From positions 744,001 to 808,000 of the forward strand of contig NZ_JTJW01000003.1 in NCBI RefSeq assembly GCF_000805385.1: 64,000 nt of DNA. The letters run 5' to 3'. Below, piece after piece: positions 53,385-63,105 of the stretch; within the stretch, counting starts at the first letter, position 1; every line of letters begins with the position of its first letter. The DNA comes from Mycolicibacterium setense (lineage in GTDB: Bacteria > Actinomycetota > Actinomycetes > Mycobacteriales > Mycobacteriaceae). The translations under genes and the position numbers were made by a program. The notes beneath the pieces were generated by a model, which had not been told where the DNA came from, did no database searches, and saw only the letters and a program-made list of their open reading frames with translations.

Positions 53385-56300
53385 GTGTCCGACCGTCCAG
53401 ACCTGCGTGAGCTGCGTGCGCGCCTCGACGGCCTGACGATCCGGGACACTGACCGGCTGCGCCGACGGCTCAAGAATCTGCGCGGCGGCGATCAGGCCAA
53501 GGCCCTCGAACAGATCCAGCACCAGATTTCTCAGGCTGAAGCCCTGGTGCTCACCCGTCAGGCCGCCGTCCCCACCATCACCTATCCCGACCTGCCGGTC
53601 AGTGACCACCGAGATGAGCTGGCCAAGGCCATCAGCGAGAACCAGGTGGTGGTCGTCGCCGGCGCGACGGGTTCGGGCAAGACCACGCAGCTGCCCAAGA
53701 TCTGCCTGGAGTTGGGTCGCGGTATCCGCGGCACCATCGGCCACACCCAGCCCCGCCGGCTGGCCGCGCGCACCGTCGCCCAGCGCATCGCCGACGAACT
53801 CGGCACCCCGCTGGGCGACGCCGTCGGTTACACGGTCCGCTTCACCGATCAGGCCAGCGATTCGACGCTGATCAAGCTGATGACCGACGGCATTCTGCTC
53901 GCCGAGATTCAAAGAGACCGCCGGCTGCTGCGCTACGACACGCTGATCCTCGACGAGGCCCACGAGCGCAGCCTCAACATCGACTTCTTGCTCGGCTATC
54001 TGCGCGAGCTGTTGCCGCGCCGCCCCGACCTCAAGGTCATCGTCACCTCGGCCACCATCGAGCCGGAGCGGTTTGCGAAACATTTCCATGATGCCCCCAT
54101 CGTGGAAGTGTCGGGGCGGACCTACCCGGTCGAGATCCGTTACCGGCCTCTGGAAGTCACTGTCGGCGGAGACGACGACACCGAAGATCCCGACGATCCC
54201 GATCACGAGATCGTGCGGACTGAACTACGCGACCCCACGGAAGCGATCGTCGACGCGGTTCGCGAGCTGGAGTCCGAACCGCCCGGTGACGTGCTGGTGT
54301 TCTTGTCTGGTGAACGTGAAATCCGGGACACTGCAGAAGCTTTGAAAGATCTGCGCAACACCGAGGTGCTGCCGCTGTACGCCCGCTTGCCTACCGCCGA
54401 GCAGCAGAAGGTGTTCCAGCCCAGCCGCACCGGACGCCGAATTGTATTGGCCACCAACGTGGCAGAGACCTCACTCACCGTGCCGGGCATCCGCTACGTC
54501 GTCGACCCCGGAACCGCGCGGATCTCCCGCTACAGCCGTCGCACCAAGGTGCAGCGGCTGCCGATCGAGCCGATTTCCCAGGCCTCGGCGGCTCAGCGGG
54601 CAGGCCGCTCGGGACGTACCGCGCCCGGCGTCTGCATCCGGCTGTACTCGGAGGAAGACTTCGAATCCCGCCCCCGCTACACCGATCCGGAGATCCTGCG
54701 GACCAACCTGGCCGCGGTGATCCTGCAGATGGCCGCCCTGCAGCTCGGCGACATCGCGGAGTTTCCCTTTCTCGACCCACCGGATGCTCGCAGCATCCGC
54801 GACGGGGTCCAGCTGCTTCAGGAGTTGGGTGCGTTCGATGCGGCAGGCACTCTCACCGACGTCGGACGACGGCTGGCCCGGTTGCCACTAGACCCGCGCG
54901 TGGGCCGGATGATCCTGCAGGCCGACACCGAGGGCTGCGTGCGCGAGGTGCTGGTGCTGGCGGCCGCGCTGTCGATCCCCGATCCGCGCGAACGTCCGAC
55001 CGACAAGGAAGAGGCCGCGCGGCAGAAACACGCGCGATTTGCGGACGAGTCGTCCGACTTCGTGTCCTATCTCAACCTGTGGAACTACCTGCGGGAGCAG
55101 CGAAACCAGCGCTCCGGCAATGCCTTCCGTCGGATGTGCCGGGAAGAGTTTCTGCATTACCTGAGGATCCGCGAGTGGCAGGATCTCACCGGTCAGCTGC
55201 GCAGTATCGCCCGGGACATCGGGATCCGGGAGAGTGATGAGGCGGCCGAGCCGGCCAGCATCCACGCCGCGCTGACCGCCGGCCTGCTGTCCCACGTCGG
55301 CTTGCGTGAGGGTGAGTCACGCGACTATCAAGGTGCCCGCAACACCAAGTTCGTGCTGGCGCCGGGTTCGGTGCTGACCAAGAAACCGCCGCGCTGGATC
55401 GTGGTGGCCGACCTGGTCGAGACCAGCCGGCTGTTCGGCCGCATCGCCGCCCGAGTTGAACCAGAGGCGATCGAGCGGGTTGCCGGTCATCTGGTGCAGC
55501 GCAATTACAGTGAGCCGCACTGGGAAGCCAGGCGCGGCGCTGTGGTGGCGTTCGAACGCGTCACGCTCTACGGGCTGCCGCTGGTGCCGCGCCGCAAGGT
55601 CGGGTACACCCAGATCGATCCGGAGTTGTGCCGGGAGTTGTTCATCCGGCACGCGCTGGTCGAAGGTGACTGGCAGACCCGGCACCACTTCTTCCGCGAC
55701 AACGCCCGGCTGCGTGCCGAGCTGGAGGAGATCGAGGAGCGGGCCCGGCGGCGTGACCTGCTGGTCGGCGACGACGACATCTACGCCCTCTACGACGCGC
55801 GCATCCCGGCCGACGTCGTCTCCGCTCGGCATTTCGACGCGTGGTGGAAGAAGCAGCGACACAAGACCCCCGACCTGCTCACCTTCACTCGCGACGATCT
55901 GTTGCGATCCGAAGACGGCGCGGACAATCCGGATACCTGGAAGGCCGGGGATCTCGAGCTGCCGTTGACCTACAGATTCGAGCCAGGAGCTGCCGACGAC
56001 GGCGTCACCGTGCATGTGCCGGTCGGTGTGCTGGCCCGCCTCGGCGGTGACGGTTTCGCGTGGCAGGTACCGGCTTTGCGTGAAGAACTGGTGACTGCGC
56101 TGATCAAGTCACTGCCCAAGGATCTGAGGCGCAATTTCGTCCCTGCCCCCGACACGGCGCGGGCGATCCTGAACGACATCAACCCGTCCGCGGGATCGCT
56201 GTTGGATGAGGTGCAACGCGAATTGCGGAGGCGTAGCGGCATTCTGGTGCCGATCGATGCCTTCGACCTGGGCAAGGTACCGGATCACCTGCGGATGACC

Positions 56301-57284
56301 TTCGCCGTGGAATCGGCCGACGGCAAGGAGGTGGCGCGCGGCAAGGACATCGACGCGCTGCGCGAACAGCTGGCGGTGCCGGTCGCCCGGGCCGTGGCCG
56401 ACGCGTTGGGCGGCGATCTGGAACGCACCGGCCTGCGCGCTTGGCCCGACGACCTCGACGAGCTGCCGCGCACCGTCGAGAACGTCAGCGGCGGACACAC
56501 CGTGCGCGGCTATCCGGCCTTCGTCGATGCCGGAAGTGCCGTCGACATCAAGGTGTTCGCCAACCCGGCCGAGCAGGCCGCGGCCATGCGGCCAGGCCTG
56601 CGCCGCCTGCTGCGGCTGACCGCACCCTCACCGGTCAAGGCCATCGAGCGTGGTTTGAGCACCCGAACTCGGCTGGCGCTCAACGCCAATCCCGACGGCA
56701 CCTTGGCGGCGCTGCTGGAGGATTGCGCCGATGCGGCCGTCGACGTATTGGTTCCCAAACCGGTCTGGACCAAATCAGAGTTCACCGGCGTCGTGGACCG
56801 GGCCGGTAAGGAACTCGGCCCCACCACGCAGGCCGCGGTCAGCCGGGTCGAGAAGGTGCTGGCTGCCGCGCACGAGGTCGGCGTGGCACTGCCGGACAAG
56901 CCGTCAGCCGCCCAGGCCGATGCTGTCGCCGACATCCGGATACAGCTGGATCGCTTGTTGCCCACGGGCTTTGTCACCATGGCCGGGGTTACCCGGCTGA
57001 ATGACCTGACCCGGTATGTCACGGCGATCGCGCGCCGCTTGGAGCGGTTACCCCAAGCCCCCGCTGCCGACCGGGAACGGATGGCCCGGGTACATGCGGT
57101 CGAGGACGCGTACGACGATCTGCTTTCTGCGCTGTCACCGGCTCGCGGTGAGGACCCGAAGGTACGCGATATCGGGTGGCAGATCGAAGAATTGCGCGTC
57201 AGCTTGTGGGCCCAGCAGCTCGGCACGCCGCGCCCGGTCAGCGAGCAACGTATCTACAAGGCGATCGACGCCGCCGCGCGCTAG
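53385..57284 (+). CDS. hrpA: ATP-dependent RNA helicase HrpA
   Basis: 1299 residues, the family length. DEAH-box helicase: Walker A GATGSGKT (93-100), DEAH at 190-193 in LILDEAHERS, SAT in IVTSATIEPERF, and the QRAGRSGRTAPG motif VI. After the helicase core come HA2 and OB-fold domains and a long C-terminal DUF3418 region. HrpA unwinds RNA and rescues stalled ribosomes in E. coli. GTG start at 53385. No operon partner. Confidence 0.95.
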   Translation: MSDRPDLRELRARLDGLTIRDTDRLRRRLKNLRGGDQAKALEQIQHQISQAEALVLTRQAAVPTITYPDLPVSDHRDELAKAISENQVVVVAGATGSGKTTQLPKICLELGRGIRGTIGHTQPRRLAARTVAQRIADELGTPLGDAVGYTVRFTDQASDSTLIKLMTDGILLAEIQRDRRLLRYDTLILDEAHERSLNIDFLLGYLRELLPRRPDLKVIVTSATIEPERFAKHFHDAPIVEVSGRTYPVEIRYRPLEVTVGGDDDTEDPDDPDHEIVRTELRDPTEAIVDAVRELESEPPGDVLVFLSGEREIRDTAEALKDLRNTEVLPLYARLPTAEQQKVFQPSRTGRRIVLATNVAETSLTVPGIRYVVDPGTARISRYSRRTKVQRLPIEPISQASAAQRAGRSGRTAPGVCIRLYSEEDFESRPRYTDPEILRTNLAAVILQMAALQLGDIAEFPFLDPPDARSIRDGVQLLQELGAFDAAGTLTDVGRRLARLPLDPRVGRMILQADTEGCVREVLVLAAALSIPDPRERPTDKEEAARQKHARFADESSDFVSYLNLWNYLREQRNQRSGNAFRRMCREEFLHYLRIREWQDLTGQLRSIARDIGIRESDEAAEPASIHAALTAGLLSHVGLREGESRDYQGARNTKFVLAPGSVLTKKPPRWIVVADLVETSRLFGRIAARVEPEAIERVAGHLVQRNYSEPHWEARRGAVVAFERVTLYGLPLVPRRKVGYTQIDPELCRELFIRHALVEGDWQTRHHFFRDNARLRAELEEIEERARRRDLLVGDDDIYALYDARIPADVVSARHFDAWWKKQRHKTPDLLTFTRDDLLRSEDGADNPDTWKAGDLELPLTYRFEPGAADDGVTVHVPVGVLARLGGDGFAWQVPALREELVTALIKSLPKDLRRNFVPAPDTARAILNDINPSAGSLLDEVQRELRRRSGILVPIDAFDLGKVPDHLRMTFAVESADGKEVARGKDIDALREQLAVPVARAVADALGGDLERTGLRAWPDDLDELPRTVENVSGGHTVRGYPAFVDAGSAVDIKVFANPAEQAAAMRPGLRRLLRLTAPSPVKAIERGLSTRTRLALNANPDGTLAALLEDCADAAVDVLVPKPVWTKSEFTGVVDRAGKELGPTTQAAVSRVEKVLAAAHEVGVALPDKPSAAQADAVADIRIQLDRLLPTGFVTMAGVTRLNDLTRYVTAIARRLERLPQAPAADRERMARVHAVEDAYDDLLSALSPARGEDPKVRDIGWQIEELRVSLWAQQLGTPRPVSEQRIYKAIDAAAR

Positions 57285-58186
57285 CGGATCGTATGCTCGA
57301 TGCGGCCGATGCCGTCCAGGGTGAGCGTGAGCGTGTCCCCGGGTTGCAGCCAGTGGCCGGTCTCCATGCCGCTGCCACCGGGCAGTGTCCCGGTACCGAA
57401 AAGTTCACCGGGATACAGTGGTTCGCTACGCGATGCGTGCGCCAACACCTCTCCGAGGCTGTGCTGCATCCCGGCGCTGCCGACCGTGCTCACCACCGAC
57501 CCGTTGAGCGAAACCGAACCGGAGAGGGCGTCGATCCGGGGCAAGACCTCATCGGCGGTGACGGCGGTGTCCGACATGGAGCTGGCGAAGTGCTTGGACT
57601 TCTGCGGTCCGAAACCGCTGAGCATCTCGGGACGCTGCACATCGCGCGCGCTGAAGTCGTTGAGTACGACGAATGCGCCGATCGCCTGGGCCGCTTCCTC
57701 GGGCGTCGCGTTGAACAACGGTGCGGCGAGGACGAATCCGATCTCCAGCTCGAAATCCAGGGCCCGTGAATAGTCCGGTATCGCCACCGGGGTTCCGGTC
57801 GGGACGAAGGTCTGCGCATTGGACATGTAATAGATCGGCTGTCGGTAGAACAGCGGCTTGGGTTTGAACTGCGGTACCGGCCGGCCCGTCACCCGCTCGT
57901 ACAGCGCCGTCACCCGGTACAGGCCGGGGTGGAAGCGGCGGATCAGCCCGCGTGCGGCGTCGATGTTGTGCCGCTCGTACAGCATGAAGTCGCGGAAGGA
58001 CACCGGCTGGAACGGCAGCAAATACCCGCTGTGCTGCAGCTGGCGGTCGGCCGAGGCCGCCAACCACGCGTCGTCGAACACACGGCCACCGAGCGGTGTG
58101 AGGTCGGGGTGGACGACCCAATTACCTTCGGAGTCAAGCGTTTGTACGCTCAGACCGGCCGCGGTCCGGATCCGGCGCAGCTTCAT
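57281..58186 (-). CDS. Fumarylacetoacetate hydrolase family protein (long form)
   Basis: 301 residues. An N-terminal FAH-N domain (LRRIRTAAGLSVQTLDSEGN) precedes the catalytic FAH domain with FELEIGFVL (ExE) and LNDFSARDVQ (Asp). Likely hydrolyses a C-C bond in a diketo acid. It overlaps the upstream alpha/beta hydrolase stop by four bases (58183-58186), forming a two-gene operon. Its 3' end overlaps hrpA by four bases. Confidence 0.86.
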   Translation of the reverse strand: MKLRRIRTAAGLSVQTLDSEGNWVVHPDLTPLGGRVFDDAWLAASADRQLQHSGYLLPFQPVSFRDFMLYERHNIDAARGLIRRFHPGLYRVTALYERVTGRPVPQFKPKPLFYRQPIYYMSNAQTFVPTGTPVAIPDYSRALDFELEIGFVLAAPLFNATPEEAAQAIGAFVVLNDFSARDVQRPEMLSGFGPQKSKHFASSMSDTAVTADEVLPRIDALSGSVSLNGSVVSTVGSAGMQHSLGEVLAHASRSEPLYPGELFGTGTLPGGSGMETGHWLQPGDTLTLTLDGIGRIEHTIR

Positions 58187-59022
58187 CGGTCACGCCCGAG
58201 TTGCCTGCGCAGGAACGGGGTGACGTGACCGGCGACCACCTCGGGTTGTTCGAGCCACGGCCAATGGCCCGTCCCCGGCACCGGCTGCACCGCACAGTTG
58301 CGGAAGATCCGTCGATAGTCGTCGGTCTGGGCGAACGGTACGTAGTGGTCGTCGGCGCCCCACACCACCAACACGTCGCCGGCGTAGTCCGCAAGCCGAT
58401 CGACATATGGTGCAAGCGCATTCGGGCCGGTGGACCGGTACAGCTTCAACACCGCATCGGGTGTTCCTCGGGCGAACATGTGCTCGGCGATCGAGTCGAG
58501 TGCATCAGCCGGCAGCCCCGGGTCCCGCATCGCGAGCAGGCGGCGCACAACGGCCGGGTTGCCGATCCGCGACAATGCCTCGGCCAGCACGGGTGTACGC
58601 CACAGCTTGGCGGCGAAGTGGTTGATCACCACCGGGGCGTTGATCAGCGTGATGCTGGCGACCGAGTCGAGGTGATCGACTGCCCACGCGAGCGCCCAGG
58701 GCCCGCCAAAGTCGTGGGCGACCAGATGCGCGCGTTCGACGCCGAGTTGGTCCAGGATCGCGTCGAGGTGGGCCGCGTAGGCAGCCACCGTGTACGGCCA
58801 CTGGGCCGGCTTGTCGGCCGCGCCGAACCCCGGCATCTCGGGAGCGATCACCCGCGCGAAACCGGCGACCGGCGTCAGCAATCGGTCCCAGTCGGCCCCG
58901 GCATTGTTGCCGTGCACGAACACCACGGCTTCTCGCGAGTTCCCGTCCGGCGGCCCGGCGACGAGCACCGGCGAACGCACCCCGTCGACAGCCAGCGTGC
59001 GGTGTTCGACGGGGCTGTCCAT
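58183..59022 (-). CDS. Alpha/beta hydrolase with Asp nucleophile (epoxide hydrolase-like)
   Basis: 279 residues. Oxyanion motif VFVHGNNAGADWDRL and a nucleophile elbow VAHDFGGPWAL where D104 replaces the usual Ser, as in epoxide hydrolases and haloalkane dehalogenases. Cap domain at about 130-200; catalytic His in GTGHWPWLEQP. The ATG at 59022 lies seven bases after a TACAAT box. Operon with the FAH gene; a C-C or epoxide-type hydrolysis step in a catabolic pathway is plausible. Confidence 0.85.
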   Translation of the reverse strand: MDSPVEHRTLAVDGVRSPVLVAGPPDGNSREAVVFVHGNNAGADWDRLLTPVAGFARVIAPEMPGFGAADKPAQWPYTVAAYAAHLDAILDQLGVERAHLVAHDFGGPWALAWAVDHLDSVASITLINAPVVINHFAAKLWRTPVLAEALSRIGNPAVVRRLLAMRDPGLPADALDSIAEHMFARGTPDAVLKLYRSTGPNALAPYVDRLADYAGDVLVVWGADDHYVPFAQTDDYRRIFRNCAVQPVPGTGHWPWLEQPEVVAGHVTPFLRRQLGRDR

Positions 59023-59029
59023 CAGCGGG

Positions 59030-59035
59030 ATTGTA
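59030..59035 (-). promoter_or_regulatory. -10 box (TACAAT, minus strand) for the hydrolase-FAH operon
   Basis: TACAAT on the minus strand is seven bases before the ATG at 59022, consistent with a leaderless transcript. Confidence 0.5.
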
Positions 59036-59070
59036 CGGTCGCTTAAGGCCTCCCGCGCGATTTCAACCGA

Positions 59071-60225
59071 TCACTGTGTGCCCGTCGCCACCCACGGCGC
59101 CCGCTCGGAAGTTGCGTCGTCAAGCACCAGTGCGGCCACCCGCGACCGATGCGCCTCGGCACTGCCCAGCAGCGCGGCATCGGTGGTGGCCCGCTTGAAG
59201 TACAGGTGCGCTTGGTGCTCCCAGGTGAATCCGATACCGCCGTGCACCTGGATGGTGTCCGCGGCAACCTTGGCGAACGCCGACGATGCGGTGGCTTGCG
59301 CGATGCTGGTAGCCAGCGCCGGGTCGTCGGTGCCGTCGGTCAAGGCCCACACCGCGTGATAGGTCGCCGAGCGGGCATGTTCGAGATCCACCAGGCAATC
59401 GGCCAGCCGGTGCTTGACGGCCTGGAACGAGCCGATCTGCCTGCCGAACTGCAATCTCGACTTCGCGTAGTCCACCGACAAATCCAGCAGATGCTGTGCG
59501 GCGCCGACCTGTTCGGCGGCCAGCAATGCCGAGGCCACCTGGAATGCGTGGGTGATGACGCGATCGGCCTCGCCGGTGCCGGCCACCAATCGCGCGGGGG
59601 CGGCGGTCAAGACGATCGTGGCCTGCGGTCGCGTCAGATCCATCGTCACCAATGCGGTGCGCTCCACGCCAGGGCCCGCCGCCTCGACCGCGTACAGGGC
59701 CACGCCGTCGGGCCCCGTGGCGGCCACCAGCAACACGTCCGCAGCGTCTCCATCTATCACCCGCTCGACCGTGCCGGTGAGCGTCCCGTCTTCGGCGACA
59801 GTGACATTCACCGCCGCGGGATCGAACGCGCCAGCGTCGTCCGGGACCGCAAAGGCCGCGGTACGGGTGCCTTCGGCGAGCGCATTGAGGAGTTCGTCGC
59901 GCACCGGACCGGCCGACGCGGCGACGAGCGCCGGAATGGCCAGCAGCACCGTGCCGAACACCGGTCCGCAGGCCAGCGCCGCGCCGAGTTCCTCGACCGC
60001 GATGGCTTGGTCGACGAGCGTGCCGCCGGCTCCGCCGTCGGCCTCCGGAACCGCCAGGCCGAGTACCCCGAGTTCGGCGCCCAACCGCGCCCACACCGAG
60101 GGATCGAACCGGGGCTCGGACTCCATCAGCGTCCGCACCGTCTGCTCGCCGAAGTTCTCGGCGCAGAACTTTCGGACCGCCGTCCGCAGCTGAGCCTGCT
60201 CGTCGGTGAACATGAACTCAGCCAC
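59071..60225 (-). CDS. Acyl-CoA dehydrogenase, smaller subunit type
   Basis: 384 residues from GTG at 60225. ACAD fold: FTDEQAQLRTAVRKF at the N-terminus and FGRQIGSFQAVKHRLADC and VHGGIGFTWEHQAHLYFKRA near the C-terminus. The usual catalytic Glu region is not of the YEGT kind. It overlaps the next ACAD gene by eight bases; paired, unlike subunits are known for mycobacterial sterol-side-chain ACADs (FadE26-27, FadE28-29), so a heteromer is likely. Confidence 0.86.
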   Translation of the reverse strand: MAEFMFTDEQAQLRTAVRKFCAENFGEQTVRTLMESEPRFDPSVWARLGAELGVLGLAVPEADGGAGGTLVDQAIAVEELGAALACGPVFGTVLLAIPALVAASAGPVRDELLNALAEGTRTAAFAVPDDAGAFDPAAVNVTVAEDGTLTGTVERVIDGDAADVLLVAATGPDGVALYAVEAAGPGVERTALVTMDLTRPQATIVLTAAPARLVAGTGEADRVITHAFQVASALLAAEQVGAAQHLLDLSVDYAKSRLQFGRQIGSFQAVKHRLADCLVDLEHARSATYHAVWALTDGTDDPALATSIAQATASSAFAKVAADTIQVHGGIGFTWEHQAHLYFKRATTDAALLGSAEAHRSRVAALVLDDATSERAPWVATGTQ

Positions 60226-61423
60226 GGGGAATCTCCTTCCACGGCATACCAGCATCCGCCCGCAGATCGCCGGGCAACCCCAGAATCCGTTCGCCGAGAA
60301 TGTTGCGCATCACCTCTGACGTGCCGCCTTCGATCGTGTTCGCCTTGCTGCGCAGGAAGCGTTGCTGGATGGGGCCGCGCCAGTCGGAGTCTTTTCGGTC
60401 GTCGTCCTCTCGATCCCCGGTCCCGTATCCGTGATACAGGATCCCTTCGGGCCCAAGCAGATCCATGCACCACTGGTAGATGTGTTGATTGAGTTCGGCG
60501 CCGACGAGCTTTCCGATCGACCCTTCGGGCCCCGGCCCGCCGACCGTGGCGGCCGCGCGTGAACGTTCTGCGGTCAGGCGCTGAGCCTCGGAGCGCAGCC
60601 AGAGCTGGGTCAGCCGATCACGCAGCACCGGCGTCCGCAGATCCGGGCGTGACGCCCACAGCGCGACGGCATCCGAGATGGTGCCGGCCCCACGCCGGTT
60701 GCCACTGCCGCCGAGCGCACTGCGTTCGTTCATGAGCGTGGTCATCGCGACGTTCCAGCCGTTGCCGACCTCCCCGAGCCGGTGCGCGTCGGGGATGCGG
60801 GCGTCGGTGATGTACACCTCGTTGAACTCGGCCTGACCGGTCATCTGCCGCAGCGGCCTGGTCTCGACACCCGGACCGTGCATGTCCAGCACGAAGTACG
60901 TCAGGCCTTTGTGTTTGGGCACATCGGGATTCGAGCGGGCCAGCAGCAGGCCCCAGCGCGCCCGGTGCGCCAGGCTGGTCCACACCTTCTGACCGTTGAG
61001 CACCCATTCGTCGCCGTCGAGCACCGCCGAGGTGGCCAGCCCGGCCAGGTCCGAGCCGGCGCCCGGCTCGGAGAACAGCTGGCACCAGATGTGTTCGGTA
61101 CTTGCCAGCGGCCGTAGCCAGGACTTCTTGAGTTCGTCGGACTGGGCGTGTTCGCGCACCGTCGGTGCGGCCATGCCGTAGCCCATCGGGTTCAGGCCCA
61201 ACGGCATGGGCCCGCCGGCGCCCTGCAGGATGCGGTCGGCGACGGCCTGCAGACCGCGCGACACCCCGAGACCGCCGAGTCCCTCGGGGAAGTGCACCCA
61301 GGACAGGCCCGCGTCGTAACAGGCGGCCAGGTACTCGGGAATCGGTACTTTCTTGGGGTCGTGGTCGGCCACGACCCGGCGGGCGAGGTCGGCGACCCGG
61401 TCCGCATCAGCGACGCTGCTCAT
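60218..61423 (-). CDS. Acyl-CoA dehydrogenase, larger subunit type
   Basis: 401 residues. FAD/substrate motifs LFSEPGAGSDLAG, NGQKVWTSLAHRA and SKANTIEGGTSEVMRNIL with the probable catalytic Glu in IEGG. The ATG at 61423 is six bases after a TATCGT box (leaderless). It is the first gene of the pair, with the second ACAD overlapping its stop. Typical of the FadE pairs acting on large CoA esters; the substrate is unknown. Confidence 0.88.
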   Translation of the reverse strand: MSSVADADRVADLARRVVADHDPKKVPIPEYLAACYDAGLSWVHFPEGLGGLGVSRGLQAVADRILQGAGGPMPLGLNPMGYGMAAPTVREHAQSDELKKSWLRPLASTEHIWCQLFSEPGAGSDLAGLATSAVLDGDEWVLNGQKVWTSLAHRARWGLLLARSNPDVPKHKGLTYFVLDMHGPGVETRPLRQMTGQAEFNEVYITDARIPDAHRLGEVGNGWNVAMTTLMNERSALGGSGNRRGAGTISDAVALWASRPDLRTPVLRDRLTQLWLRSEAQRLTAERSRAAATVGGPGPEGSIGKLVGAELNQHIYQWCMDLLGPEGILYHGYGTGDREDDDRKDSDWRGPIQQRFLRSKANTIEGGTSEVMRNILGERILGLPGDLRADAGMPWKEIPRG

Positions 61424-61429
61424 CCAGCC

Positions 61430-61435
61430 ACGATA
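61430..61435 (-). promoter_or_regulatory. -10 box (TATCGT, minus strand) for leaderless ACAD operon
   Basis: TATCGT on the minus strand is six bases before the ATG at 61423. Confidence 0.5.
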
Positions 61436-61482
61436 GGGAAAGCCCTCGAACGGGTCGCGGGCGGGCGGTAGCGTCAGCGGTC

Positions 61483-62619
61483 GTGGACCGAAAGCGCGTC
61501 GTGATCGCCGGGCTCGGTGACACCGGCGTACTCACCGCGATCCGGTTGGCACGTCGCTTCGACGTCGTCGGCATATCGGTGAACCCCGGTCTGGTCAGCG
61601 GTCAGGAGCTCGGCACGCGACTGGCCCGGCCCGATGACTGGGCGCGCAATTACTGGATCGGCTTCGACCGGTTCCGCGAACTGGACCACGTCCGCATCGT
61701 GCACGGGACGTTGACCGGAGCCGATCTGACCGCCCGCACGGTGGAGGTGCGGGAGGCCGACGGAAACGTGCGAGTGGAACCGTACGACGCACTTGTCATC
61801 TCCACGGGTGTAGCCAACGGTTTTTGGCGGCAAGGTGTTCTGCAATCGACGAGTGATGTCGACGCCGGGCTGCGAACCGCGCACGAGCGCTTGGGTTCGG
61901 CACGCTCGGTCGCCGTCATCGGGGGTGGTGCGGCGGCGGCCAGTAGTGCGGTCAACATCGCGCTCCGGTGGCCGGACACTCGTGTCGCGCTGTACTACCC
62001 CGGCGAACGCCCTCTGCCGCAGCATCATTGGCGCACCGGGCGGCGTGTCGAAAGCCGGCTGGTCGCAGCAGGGGTCACGCTGCACCCAGGCCATCGCGCC
62101 GTCGTGCCCGACGGCTTCGACTGTGCGGCCATCACCTCCGAACCGGTGCAGTGGAGCACCGGCCAACCCGAGGTGCAGGTCGATGCCGTGCTGTGGGCCA
62201 TCGGCCGGGTCCGGCCCAACACGGCGTGGCTCCCGGCGAGCATCCTCGATGAGCGCGGGTTCGTGCGGGTGACACCGGAGTTGGGGCTACCGGGCCGCGA
62301 CGGGGTGTTCGCGGTGGGTGACGTCGCGGCCACCGACCCACTGCGCTCGTCGGCCCGCAATCGCGCCGACGGGCTGCTGGCCCGCAATGTCACTGCCTAC
62401 TTCACCGGTGCCCGGATGCGCAGTTACCGTCCGCCGGCGAGTCGCTGGGGATCGGTGTTGGGGGTTCTGCCCGACGGGCTGGAAGTATTCGCTCCCAACG
62501 GGTTTGCCTTCCGATTCCCGTCCTGGTCGATCGAACGGGTGCTACAGCCGTGGATCGTCCATCGCGGCATCTACCGCGGTGTGCGGTCCGGGGATCAATA
62601 CATGGTCACCAAAGGCTGA
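61483..62619 (+). CDS. FAD-dependent pyridine nucleotide-disulfide oxidoreductase-like protein
   Basis: 378 residues from GTG at 61483. Two dinucleotide motifs: VVIAGLGDTGVLTAIRL at the N-terminus and VAVIGGGAAAASSAV in the middle; the FAD motif GVFAVGDVAATDPL is near 270. No CxxxxC active-site disulfide is seen, so it is closer to NDH-2-type or FSP1-like reductases. A TAGCGT box lies eight bases upstream. Convergent overlap of 25 bases with the cupin gene. Confidence 0.82.
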   Translation: MDRKRVVIAGLGDTGVLTAIRLARRFDVVGISVNPGLVSGQELGTRLARPDDWARNYWIGFDRFRELDHVRIVHGTLTGADLTARTVEVREADGNVRVEPYDALVISTGVANGFWRQGVLQSTSDVDAGLRTAHERLGSARSVAVIGGGAAAASSAVNIALRWPDTRVALYYPGERPLPQHHWRTGRRVESRLVAAGVTLHPGHRAVVPDGFDCAAITSEPVQWSTGQPEVQVDAVLWAIGRVRPNTAWLPASILDERGFVRVTPELGLPGRDGVFAVGDVAATDPLRSSARNRADGLLARNVTAYFTGARMRSYRPPASRWGSVLGVLPDGLEVFAPNGFAFRFPSWSIERVLQPWIVHRGIYRGVRSGDQYMVTKG

Positions 62620-63017
62620 TCGACTGGCACCACGTAGGTGGACAGCATCAGGGTCCTCACCTTGCCGACATTGTGAGCGTTGTGGACGACGCCTGCCGGG
62701 ATGAGAAACGGGTCACCCGAGTGCAGGTGCTGGGTCGGCCGATCGTCGAAGACCATGTCGACATCCCCTTGGACGATGTAGCCCACTTCCGGTCCCGGAT
62801 GGCTGTGGCGCCCGGACTCCTTGCCTACGGGGATCTCGAATCTGGTCTGGATGATCTCGAATCCCGGTGTGGGCGCGGCGGACCGCTGAAGCTCGGTGCG
62901 TGAAACACCCGCGGTCGGGTCATCCGCGAGGGCGGCCGGGGCTGTGCTCAGGGCGGTGGTCAAGGCGGTGGTCACTGCAAAGGCGGAAACGGCCAGGGTG
63001 CGACGTGTGCGTGTCAT
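62595..63017 (-). CDS. Secreted cupin-domain protein
   Basis: 140 residues. Signal peptide RRTLAVSAFAVTTALTTAL with cleavage after ADD/ALA near residue 32; then a single cupin domain with metal ligands in GRHSHPGPEVGYIVQG (His, His, Glu) and IPAGVVHNAHN. The metal enzyme role is unknown. It lies alone between the flavoprotein and the antigen 85 homologue. Confidence 0.82.
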   Translation of the reverse strand: MTRTRRTLAVSAFAVTTALTTALSTAPAALADDPTAGVSRTELQRSAAPTPGFEIIQTRFEIPVGKESGRHSHPGPEVGYIVQGDVDMVFDDRPTQHLHSGDPFLIPAGVVHNAHNVGKVRTLMLSTYVVPVDQPLVTMY

Positions 63018-63105
63018 GTCTCCATGACAGCGGCCTCAGCCCATCAAGTCCAACGATGAATTTCGATGGAAGCCATCTGTATCGGCGATGAGGATTACGC
63101 CGGTG

